Assembly: GCF_033115175.1 (NCBI RefSeq)
Contig: NC_084831.1
Location: 13,054,540-13,118,539, forward strand
Direction: 5' to 3'
Length of the DNA stretch: 64,000 bases
Source of the DNA: Lepus europaeus
Taxonomy: Eukaryota; Chordata; Mammalia; Lagomorpha; Leporidae
Shown here: positions 45,701 through 57,700 of the stretch, piece after piece
How the letters are laid out: each line of letters starts with the position of its first letter
Position numbering within the stretch: the first letter of the stretch is position 1
Notes under the pieces: generated by a model
Told to the model about the DNA's origin: nothing
The model's database searches: none
What the model saw: the letters and a program-made list of their open reading frames with translations, nothing else
Program-made: the position numbers and the translations under genes

Positions 45701-48700
45701 CAGGTTCGAGTCCCAGGGGCTCCACTTCTGATCGAGTTCCCTACTAATGCGCCTGGGAAAGCAGCAGAAGACGGCCCAAGTGCTTGGGCCCCTGCTACCC
45801 ATGTGGCAGACCCAGACGGAGTTCCGGCTCCTGGCTTCAGCACAGCCCAGCACCAGCTGTTGTGACCATTGGAGGAGTGAACCAGCAGATGGAAGAGCTC
45901 TATCAACCTCTCTACATGTAACTCTGCCTTTCAAATAAACAAATAAGTCTTTGAGGCCACTACAAACTCTGGACTTGGCAAGAGCACTCCTCTGTGGACA
46001 GTGCACACCAATGTGAGGGAGGAAGGATTCTCAATTTGTTTTTTTTATTTTATTTTATTTTTTATTTATTTTTATTTTTGACAGGCAGAGTGGGCAGTGA
46101 GAGAGAGAGAGACAGAGAGAAAGGTCTTCCTTTACCGTTGGTTCACCCTCCAATGGCCGCTGCGGCCAGCGTGCTGCGGCCGGCGCACCACACTGATCCA
46201 AAGCCAGGAGCCAGGTGCTTCTCCTGGTCTCCCATGCTCCCAAGCACCTGGGCCATCCTCCACTGCACTCCTGGGTCAGAGCAGAGAGCTGGACAGGAAG
46301 AGGGGCAACTGGGACAGAATCCGGCACCCCGACCGGGACTAGAACCCGGTGTGCCGGTGCCGCAAGGCGGAGGATTAGCCTATTGAGCCGTGGCACCGGC
46401 CAGGATTCTCAACTTGTAACTTGCCTTACGGTTCAAAAGGGGAGATGCCCATTTGTATTCTTTGAGTTCACTACCAACATTTGCAAGGATACTTCAGCAC
46501 AAGTAGGAGAATAGAAATGAGCAAGGCCAAAATGTATAACTAATTAAAGGTCAAAGGTACAAATAGTATGCTGTTCAATTTAGTTTCAGAAGAAGAGGGC
46601 CGGCCGGTACTGTGGCATAGTGAGTAAAGCTGCCACCTGCAGTGCCAGTATCCCATAAGGACGCTGGTTTGAGTCTTGGTTGCTCCACTTCTGATCCAAC
46701 TCCCTGCTAATGTACCTGGGAAAGCAGTGGAAGATGGCCCAAGTGATTGGACCCCTGAACCTGCGTGGGAGACCCAGAAGAAGCACCAAAATTCTGGTTT
46801 CAGATTGGCTCAGCTCCAGCCACTGTGGCCATTTGGGGAGTGAATTAGTAGACAGAAGATCTATCTCTCTCTGCCTCTCTGTAACTCTGCCTTTCAAATA
46901 AATAAGTCTAAAAACAAAAAGTCTGCTGTGTTTCACTGGCACAGTAGCTTGCTGGAATTAAGTTCTATATTTTATTCATTTAAAAGACAAATGGGGATGG
47001 AAATGTCACAGGAAGAAAGAAAAGGAATAAAGACCAAAAAAAAAAAGGCAGAGGGGCTGGCATTGTGGCATAGCAGGTGAAGCTGCCACCTGCAGTGCCA
47101 GCATCCCATATGGGTACTGGTTCGAGTCCCGGCTGCTCCACTTTCCATCAGCTCTCTGCTATGGCCTGGGAAAGCACAGAAAACGGCCCAAGTCCTTGGG
47201 CTTCTGCACCCGTGTGGGAGACCAGGAAGAAGCTCCTGGCTCCTGGCTTTGGATCAACTCAGCTCCGGCCGTTGGAGTCATTTAGGGAGTGAACCAATGG
47301 ATGGAAGACCTCTCTCTCTATAACTCTTTCAAATAAATAATATAATTCTTTAAAAAAAACAAAACCATAGACGAGACCTTTGACCCAACTATTGGGAAAA
47401 TGTTCTCAAAAGTGAACAAGTCCATAAAAAGTTGAGAATGAACCTCAGTTGAGAGGCATTCAAATGAAAAGAGAAAGGTGCAAGGCATCAGGCCCTCCCC
47501 ATCAGTGTGCCCTCAGGAGCCAGCTGGCCTGGAGGCTCTGGGCTGTGCACAAGCAGGAAAGGCTCAGGCTCTCCTGAGGCCCTTCCACCCTCACGAGTCA
47601 GAAACCTCCAGAGGATGACAAGATCACTGGTCTCCTCCACTTGCCCACACACAGCAGAAGGGAAGCTCCAAGTCCTGCAGCAAGCTGGATGAGAAATGAT
47701 TCACAATGGCTTCTCCTGGTTCAAGTCAGCCCAAGTCAGAAAAGGAAAAGCACACTTGCAAGTAAGGTACACCTACCTCATTTGTGGTACACCAGACTTT
47801 CTTGTAAACCTCGGCCACAGGAAGGTCCAAACTAATGATTTTATTGTTCACCAGAAGCTGAACAGAGAAGCAGATAAGGCTGTTAACCCAAACAACTGCA
47901 AGGCAAATACATCTCAAGATCACAGGGCACCTTATATCAGTGGTTCAGGGCTCAGGGACCTCTCAACAGATGCTCCTGCTCTAAACAAATGTACATGTGT
48001 GCACAGTTTCAGGGGTCGCAAAAAATCCGTAACACAACCAAGGTCTCCCACTTAGAAACCCTGCTAAGGACGTTCTGCTGTCCTTTGTCCATCTCGTGTA
48101 TACAATAATGCCCAATCCTAAAGGTTCTCTGTTGGAAGGTGTCAGACACAGGCCACACACTTGCAAAGGCTTATAATGCCAGTATTCAGGGAGCTCAATT
48201 AACTTGGAATCACTGAGATGCCTCTGTCAGCAGTGACAACAACAGTAAAAATATACCACCATCTCCACTAGGCACTAACCACTTGCTTATTCCATGCCGA
48301 GCACCAGGCAGAGCCCTTCACAGGTAGTGAACCTTAACACAGGGAAGGTGGAATCATTAACCCCAATCTATGGGTGAGAAACTGGAATCAAGAACTTGCC
48401 CAGGCAGGCGCCGCGGCTCAATAGGCTAATCCTCTGCCTGCGGCGCCGGCACACCAGGTTCTAGTCCCGGTCAGGGCGTCGGATTCTGTCCCGGTTGCCC
48501 CTCTTCCTGTCCAGCTCTCTGCTGTGGCCTGGGAGTGCAGTGGAGGATGGCCCAAGTCCCTGGGCCCTGCACCCCATGGGAGACCAGGAGAAGCACCTGG
48601 CTCCTGGATTCGGATCAGCGTGGTGCGCCGGCCACAGCGGCCATTGGAGGGTGAACCAACAGTAAAGGAAGACCTTTCTCTGTCTCTCTCTCTCACTGTC

Positions 48701-51700
48701 CACTCTGCCTGTCAAAAATAAAAAATAATAATAATAAAAAACCGAACTTGCCCAACGTCAAGTGGTTATTCAGGGAAGCACCTGGGTCCGAATCCTTAAC
48801 CTACTTCTAATCAAGGGCAATAAGGTTCCAGGTGTGTTACCTCCATCCCACTGTCGTCCTCCAGGAGAGCCACCAGGTCGCAGTCCTGGCAAATCTTGTT
48901 CTTTATGTCCCTCATGAGCGGCCCGATGCCTGGCTCGTTGCTGCTGTATGGGTTCCCGGGCATCCTGCCCTGTAAGAAGTCTTCTTGCTGGGGGTCCTTT
49001 TCCAGGGTCACAAAGAACTCAGTGACTTCATTCTCCTCCTACAGGACAGAGTGCAGGGCGCATCAAGGGGCCTGCAGATGCAGTCACACCAGGCTACCTT
49101 TCTCTACGGACACCTGACGGCCTCTCGTACATGAAGACACAAAGGACAGGAAGCTCAGGGGCAACTCCAAAACATCCAGACACGATTCCTGAAGCCTGCA
49201 ACACTAAGCATCTGCTCTGAAACTCACGGGAGGATGAGGAGAGTCTAACAAAATAAGCAGATGAGAAGTGGCAGGCTTGCCTCCTGCGAAGCTACCCACA
49301 CAGGGGCTGGACAACTTGTCACTGCTGACCCTGAGGTTCATGCAGAGGGCTTCTCTGTAGGACACAACGTTCAACAATCTCATTGTGAACTGATCTCACA
49401 ATCAGTGCAGCCTTCCTCAACTGTAGCAGGGGTCTCTGATCATACCACGCTTCCACACAGTTCAGGACAGGGGAAACACAAACACGCTACGGGTGTGCAC
49501 AAAACAAAGGGGTAAGAAAGAAGGAAGAGCATGAAAATGTCTTTATAGGGGCTGGCACCATGCCGCAGCAGGTTAAGCCTCCACCCTTGGCACCAGCATC
49601 CCATACAGGCATTGGTCTGAGTCCTGGCTGCTCCACGTCTGATCCAGTTTCCTGCTAATGCACCTGGGAAAGCAGTAGGAGATGGCCCAAGTGCTTGGGC
49701 CCCTGCACCCACATAGGAGACCCAGATGAAGCTCCTGGGTTTGTATCTGCCCAGCTCTAGCCGATGTGGCATTTGGGGAATAAACCAGCAGATAGACCTG
49801 CCTCTCTCTCTCTCTCTCTCTCTCTCACTCTGCCTTTCAAACAAATAAAAAAATTTTTATGAAAAAAAAGAAAAAAAAAGAGAAAGTTTTTAAATTCTAG
49901 CTCAAAACTGTTATGGTGCTGGGTTAAACAGCCACTTGCAACTCCAGCATCCCATATCAGAGTGCTGATTTGACTCCTGGCTGCTCAGCTCCTGATCCAG
50001 CTCCCTGTTAATACACCTGGGAAACCAGCAGATGATGGCCCAAGCACTTGGGTCCCTGCCATCCATGTAGAAGACCTGGACAGAGTTCCTGGCTCCTGGC
50101 TTCAGTTATGGTCATTTGGGGAGTCAATCAGCAGAGGAAAGATCTCTGTTTCAGGGGCTAGTGTTGTGGTGCAGCGGGTTAACGCCCTGGCCTGAAGCAC
50201 TGGCATCCCATATAGGCACCGGTTCGAGTCCCGGCTACCCCACTTCCAGTCTAGCTCTCTGCTATGGCCTGGGAAATCAGTAGAAGATGGCCCAGGTCCT
50301 TAGGCCCCTGCACCCAAGTGGCAGACCTAGAAGAAGCTCCTGGATCGGCGCAGCTCTGGCTGTTGCAGCCAATTAGGGAGTGAACCAACGAATGCAAGAC
50401 CTCTCTCTCTCTGCTTTCATCTCTCTGTGTAACTCTTTCAAATAAATAAATCTTGGGGCCGGTGCTGTGGCACAGCGGGTTAAAGCCCTGGTCTGAAGCA
50501 TTGGCATCCCAGATGGGTGCCAGTTCTAGGTCTGGCTGCTCCTCTTCTGATCCAGCTCTCTGCTATGGCCTGGGAAAGCAGTAGAAGATGGCCCAAGTCC
50601 TTGGGCCCCTGTACCCGTGTGGGAGACCTGGAAGAAGCTCCTGGTTCCTGCCTTCAGATCGGCACAGCTCCAGACGTTGTGGCCATCTAAGGGAGTGAAC
50701 CAGCGGGTTGGAAGACTTCTCTCTGTCTCTACATCTCTCTGTAACACTGTCTTTCAAATAAATAAAATAAATCCTTAAAATAAGTAAATAAATCTTTAAA
50801 AAAAAAAAAAGAAATATCTCCGTTTCAAATAAATAAATAAATCTTTAAAACAAACAAAAAACCTCTTCCACAACATGGTGGGCTGATTAAGCAATGGGAT
50901 TTTCACAGTGGAAGATTAGCTCTAGTTAAAAAAAAAAAAAAAAAAGTTAACCTTGACCTTGAATTTAGGAACTAAGACCAAGGGAGGTCTTGATTTCTCA
51001 CCAGGAACAGGAAGATTTTTGCGGTTGCTTGTGTTTGTGTTTCATGTCAATGGATCTGGCCCCCAAGTGCTCAGTGAGATTCCCCATAACTACAATGAAT
51101 CACCAAAAGGCTTCAGGGCCAAATGTCTCACGCTCACATGTGGGCACCCTAAGGAAGGAGCACCCTGCTTACAGGATAGATGATGCTACAGAGCCTCTCA
51201 AAGATGAACACAGGAGTTCGGTAGTCATCCAGATGGTAGCGCTTGGCTGTCTCAATGCACACAGCCATGAAAGCCTTGGTTTCCGACTCTGTACCTGCCA
51301 AAAAACCACAGTGGCCAAGTCAGTCAGGAAACAGCTCACTTGTGTAAACAGATGAGACTTTAAATGACAATACCGTCACTGACAGATTCCTGAAGCCCAG
51401 TTAGTCTATGAACGCCCTACACGGCAGCACCAATAGTTCAACTGGACACTCAAGACTGACTGCTTTATACCCAGACTACATTCGATTCAATAAACTAATG
51501 CCAGGTCAACATGTATTGCCCTGAGTATATTACTCCTTAAGGAAAGGCGCAATGCCTTATTCAACTTAGCATCCCCTTGTCCAAAACAGGTACTCAAAAA
51601 ATGCCAAATAATAATCTTAATTGTGTTCTAGTTCAATCAAAGGGAAGTTGTAGTTTTTGTATTTTTAAAGACTTATTTTATTTATTTGAAAGACAAAGTT

Positions 51701-54700
51701 ACAGAGATAGGTAGAGACAGAAAGAGAGATCTTCCATCCACTGGTTCACTCCCCAGATGGCTGCAATGGCCGGAGCTGCGCCAATCCAAAGCCAGGAACT
51801 TCTTCCAGGTCTCCCATGTGGGTGCAGGGGCCCAAGGTCTTGGGCCATCTTTTACTTCCAGCCCTGGGAAGTTATAGTTTTAAGCTCCATTCTAAAGATT
51901 AGGTAAATTGCCCACTATGAGTCAGAGATAACTTTGCGTTATAAGAAAGGGAGGAGGGGCCGGCACTGTGGCATAGTGGGTAAAGCCACCGCCTGCAGTG
52001 CCAGCATCCCATATGGGTGCTGGTTTGAATCCTGGCTGATCCACTTCTGATCCATCTCATCATCTCAGTAGAACATGGCCCAGGGCCTCGGGCCCCTGCA
52101 CCCATGTGCAACACCCTGAGGAAGCTCCTGGCTCCTGGCTTCGGATCAGCACAGCTCAGGAGGCCATTGGGGCCAAATGCGGAGTGAACCAGCAGACCCC
52201 TCTCTCTCTGCCTTTCCTCTATCTGTGTAACTCTGACTTTCAAATAAATAAATAAATCTTTTTTTTTTTTTTAAAGGGAGGAAATACGGTGTTTTTAAGA
52301 GTCCCACCACCCGGCATCATGGTCTAGCAGATTAAGCCTCCACTTGTTACGCTGGCATCCCATATGGGAGCTGGTTCAAGATCCGGCTGCTCTGCTTTCA
52401 ATCCAGCTCCCTGCTAATGTGCCTGAGAAAGCAGTGGAAGATGGCCCAAGTGCCTGAGTCCTTGCACCCATGTGGGAGACCCAGAAAAAACTCCAGGCTC
52501 TTTGGCTTTGGCCGGTTGTTGTGGCCATTTGGGGAGTGAACCAGTGGATGGAAGATCTGTCTCCCCTCATCTCTCTGCCTTTCAAATAAATAAAAAACAA
52601 AAGTGTCCACTGTGGGCAAAATGGCAGATGAGGTTCCCTGACCTACAACCCACTCCCCACGAGGTAAAAACAATTTAACATGTTGAAGTAAGCACTGGCA
52701 CTGTGGTACAGCAAGTTAAGCCCTGATCTACAAGGCTGGCATCCCACACGGGCACCAGTTTGAGTCCTGGTGGCTGCACTTCCGATCCAGCCGCCTACTG
52801 GTGTGCCTGGGAAAGCAGTGGAAGATAGCCCAAGTCCCTTGGAATGAATGAGGGGATGGAAGATCTCTCTATCTCTCTCTGTTACTTTGCCTTCAAATAA
52901 ATTAATAAGTCTTTTAAAAAATTTGAATTAAAAGGTAGCAATGAAGTGACACATTAGCAAAAGCCAAAAACTAGGAGAAACAAGAACCTAAGGAGGCCGG
53001 CACCATGGCTCACTTGGCTAATCCCTGTGGCCTGAGAAGGCAGTGGAGGATGGCCCAAGTCCCTGGGCCCTGCACCCATATGGGAGACCAGGAGGAAGCA
53101 CCTGGCTCCTGGCTTCGGATCAGCGTGCCGGCCGTAGTGGCCATTTGAGGGGAGAACCAACGGAAGGAAGACCTTTCTCTCTGTCTCTCTCTCTGTCTTA
53201 CTCTGCCTGTCCAAAAAAAAAAAAAACCCAAGGAAATAAGCAAAACAATGAAGCCAGTTTTACTTTGAACTTTGATCTCTACAACCTTAAAAAGCCCCAA
53301 ATCTGGCCGGTGCCGTGGCTCACTGGGCTAATCCTCTGCCAGCGGCGCCAGCACTCCAGGTTCTAGTCCCAGTCGGGGCGCCGGATTCTGTCCCGGTTGC
53401 TCCTCTTCCAGTCCAGCTCTCTGCTGTGGCCCGGGAAGGCAGTGGAGGATGGCCCAAGTGCTTGGGCCCTGCACCCCATGGGAGACCAGGAGGAAACACC
53501 TGGCTCCTGGCTTCGGATCGGCGCAGCACGCCGGCCATAGCGGAAGGTGAGCCAACGGAACGAAGACCTTTTCTCTCTGTCTCTAACTCTGCCTGTCAAA
53601 AAAAAAAGAGCCCCAAATGTGTGGAGGCCGTGAGTTCCACAGAGCTACACACGCTCTCCTGCATAAACCTTTGGGGTAAGGGCCAGCTGGAAACCACGCT
53701 CCCCTTTCCTCCAACTGCACAGCCGAAGGGAAACTGTCTTTCCTTAAAATACCGCACTGGGCTTGGGGGCAGTTCTGTGGTGACGCAGGTTAAAGCCCCA
53801 GCCTGCAGCGCTGGCATCTGATATGGGCGCCAGTTCAAGCTCCTGCTACTCCTCTTAGATCCAGCTCCCTGCTCATGCACCTGGAAGGCAGTGGAAGGTG
53901 GCCCAAGTGCTTGGGCCCTGCACCCGCGTGGCAGACCTGAAAGAAGCTCCTGGCTCCTGGCTTCAGATCGGCACGACTGCAGCCACTGCAATCAACTGGG
54001 GAGTGAATCAGCAATAGAAGACTCTCTCTCTCCCCCTCTCCTCTCTCTGTGTAACTCTCTCAAATAAATAAATAAATCTTAAAAAAAAGAAATAAAGCAC
54101 TGGGTAGAGGGGAAATTTCCCCAGTGAGAACTCCTAACAAGCTGTCCCCTCACAGAGGTTGTGGCTCAAATCTTGTACTTGCTAGGAGGCCTGAAAAATG
54201 TGAAGCTCAGAACAAGGGCAGCTCAGGATGGCACTGCCCTGTGAGGCTGGCAGAAGTAGCTACAAAGCCTCTCTGGGAAAACTCATTCTTGACCAGGTCC
54301 TAAAGAATTTCCCCAGGCAAACCTCAAAAATATGAGGTCACATTCAAAAATCATAAAATTCAGCAAGACTTAAGGAACCATGACCAAGAGCCAGAGAACA
54401 AATAGATTCAGGTTCACACACATTTCAGGTTTTAGAATTATCAGACACAAATATAATTAATGTTTAAAAATTATAAAGGAGATGGGAAATGTGAATAAAA
54501 AACAAGGACTATAAAATCTAAAACTACAAGAACTCAATGGGCGGCACAACCAAATTACACACAGTAAAGAAAAAAATGGATGACCCGAAGAAATTACCCA
54601 AAATACAACATAAATATACATGAGAAGATCACTATCAAAGAGAGGCTGAAGAGACACAAAAAGGGTCTGCAGTGTGGAACAGGTTAAGCCACCCTTTGTG

Positions 54701-57700
54701 ATACTGGCACCCCCTACTGGAGCACTGGTGGGAGTCCCAGCTGCTCTGCTTCTCATCCTGTTCACTGCTAAAGCACCTGGGAAAGCAGAGGAGGATGAGC
54801 CAAGTGCTCGGGCCCCTGCACCCATGTGGGAGACCCGGATGGAGCTCCTGCCTCCTGGCTTCAGCCTGGTCATTGCAGAGTGAACCAGTAGATGGAGGAT
54901 TCCTCGGTCTCTCCCTCTATGTAACTCTTTGAAATAAATAAGTAAATAAACATTTTAAAAAGCAGAGACGTAGCCAAGAGTGAGAATGGAGTTCCACAAG
55001 GAATAGGGAGAGAAACTACAGCAGAGGCAATGAAGAAACAATGGCTGAGAATTTTCCAGACTGTTAGGTGCTATCATCTGAAAACCCTTGATCTCTAAGC
55101 TTAAATGTCCAAACTGACTGAGCCTAGCTTGGCATCACTAATCCAAAGCCAATCCTCTCTTGAGAGCTGGGTTCTTGCTCTGAACAGAGCGATGTCTGCC
55201 ACTCCTCCGGCTCTGGGGCCGGGGACATCAGCCCCAGGCTCTGGGAAGCTCAGCAGTCCTACCTGTGGTCATGTCCTCCAGCATCTCCAGCAGCATGTCC
55301 TGCGTCTCATCAATCAGTTTGGTTCTCTGCACCACCAGCTTCCGCAGGCACAGGTATCCATTCAGCACTGTACCCACCAAGCGACTTTTAAAGTGCCTTT
55401 TGATTGATTCCACCTCAACAAAAGAGGAGAGAAGGCCTGTGGGGACATAAAAAAGGAGCAAGGAAGCTCCGTGTCTTTACAAGATTGTAAACAAAAAGAC
55501 AGGGGAAGCCCAGAGTAGGTGCTCAGTGAAGGGAACTGGCCAATACCAAACAGAAATGCAAATATATAAACCCATCAACGAGGAGGGAAACAGAGCTTAA
55601 CTCTCCATCACCCACACAACTAAGGCTCCGTGCTTCACACAAACCCCGGAGGCCCTAATGCAAGGCCAGGGAACTCTACCTGTGAGGCTTTTGAGGGCAT
55701 AGCCTTGCTGCAGATCAGTGCTCAAAGTGGCTTCCTCCAGGGCCAACAAGCGAGCTATTTCCTAAAAGGGACAAGCACAGTTAATATGACAGCACTGTCC
55801 ATGGTCCCGGCCACCAGCACTATTGCGGGAGATCGCAGCGCCCAAGGACGCTCTTGCAGAATTCCTTTCTATGACTCTCTTTCGGTGCTAAGAGACTGCG
55901 TAAAAACTGGGAAGACTCTAAACACCCCCAAAGACTGCTGTAGCCAAACGATAAAGCCACAAAATGTATTTTCAGCATTTCTTTTTCTCAGCAAAAAGAA
56001 TACCACAAAGTTTGTATCAGTACAATGAATGGAAAGCAAGGGGAAAGAGGGTTTTCTTGGAAGTGAGATGGGATACCTTGGTGATGAGGTTGCCCACATA
56101 GGGCAGGACTCCCCGAGCGGCCAGGTAGACTTTCCAGTGAGCTGAAGTGGTGAGCTTCTGGTAGAGAGCCAAGTATTCGGCCGCACACTCCCCAGCTACG
56201 CTCAGCTCATCCAGGTAACTGCCACCAGAGAGACAGGGCCCATCAGAGAAGCCCAAAGTACCAACAGCTCCTCTTTTTCCTATCTCCTGCTGTCCACCTC
56301 TTCCCTCCAGGGTCTAGGAGGTGGCGGGAGGGCATCTGAGAAAAATCCCAAACCCACCCCTTGGGAATAACTCATAGCACAAAACAGGGAATGAATGCCG
56401 CACTCTTCAAGCATTCTTATTTTTATCCTTTTTGCTGTGAGTGTTACACAAGATAATACATACCACAACATGCACTCCTAAGAGTTCAATAAATGTTAGC
56501 TCCTGCTGCTACTACTGCACACTGCAGTTCAGCTTTCTAACACGTCATTGTTCCTGTGGTCTTCCAAATGGGATGAATCAGTCAGAGACCACAGATGTGC
56601 CTCCCAAACCCTGACCCATGGACTCCTCAGGAAACAGGCAAAGGTTCTAGGTGAACTCTCGCCACCTTCCCTGTCCCAGACCCCAGGGGTACCTGGTGAG
56701 GAGGTCGAGGACCTGCTGCTTGCGGCTGGGGATGGTGGCCAGAGCTTCCACTATGGTGCAGGCAGCCTGCCGCGCGGCCTGTGTGGCTGGAGTGAAGAGC
56801 ACCTGCAGGACAAGTGTGGCAGAGCCCAGGTCAGAGGACGCCCTGTCTCCCCAGACCTCAGTGGGCAGTCACCTGCTACCCACCCCTGGGAAGTTCTCCA
56901 CGAGCCTCTCTAAGAAAAAGTCAAAGGTACAACTCCCCAGCTAAATCAAGATCCAACTGCCGGGAAGGGCACTTCTCTACATCAGCTAAACTGGTGAACA
57001 CACCCTCAGAAGACGGAGGGAAAAAGACAAGTAGGGACTGTGCTTAGCAAAGTCTCTGGTCACAGCAGCAAAAGCGGGCAGCACAGGCACTGCGGTCCAT
57101 TCTGTGAAGACGGCAGGGAGGAGATAAGCACACAAGCTTGATGGGAAAGGCAGAAGCAGATTCTGTCTGGCCAGTCCCCCGTGCTAGTGGCTGCCAACCA
57201 AGAGACCCTGCCTCCCCACTGCTTGGAAGGATGTTGGAAGAGCACGCAGACCGCAGAGCAGGGCAGACACACCCTGCATGGCGTCCAGGGCTAGGCTCGG
57301 GGCTGAGGGACCCAGGAGATGGCCACTCACCTGCCGCAGCCAGTTGTTATGCCCCAGTTTGAGATCCAATGGGGAGGTCCTCTTCCCCCGACGACTCAGG
57401 AACTGCTTCCACCTCCACACGTACTTCTCAGTCAAATAGAGATGGCGGAGCTCTGATTTGCTGGGGGCCTTCCCATTGCCATCTATCCCTGAGAAGCCAA
57501 TGGTGGGAGGGATGGGTAAGTGCAAGAGAGTGGCAGACAGGGACTTGTCAAGACTGAGACAGGAGGGAGCCAATGTACTGCCATGGTAGGTATAGCCACT
57601 GCCTGTGACGCCAGCCTCCCATTTCGGTGCTGGTTCATGTCCTAGATGCTCATTTCTGATCCAGCTCCCTGCTAACAGCCTGGGAAAAGCAGCAGAACAT

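Larger units (their letters stand above)
49905..50860 (+). mobile_element. outer CSINE of a nest, interrupted at 50153
   Basis: Runs 49905-50153 to GATCTCTGTTTCA, then resumes near 50813 with ATCTCCGTTTCAAATAAATA. Removing the inserted block restores a normal CSINE 3' end. Confidence 0.88.

Noticed and set aside
47101-47130. tRNA-like B boxes (GGTTCGAGTCC) at many places
   Set aside because: They belong to tRNA-derived SINEs and lack a cloverleaf and mature tRNA ends. No real tRNA gene was found.
49905-54095. Regularly repeated units resembling an array such as CRISPR
   Set aside because: The units are about 300-nt SINE copies of unequal length with poly(A) tails and target-site duplications. 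There is no short-repeat and spacer structure.
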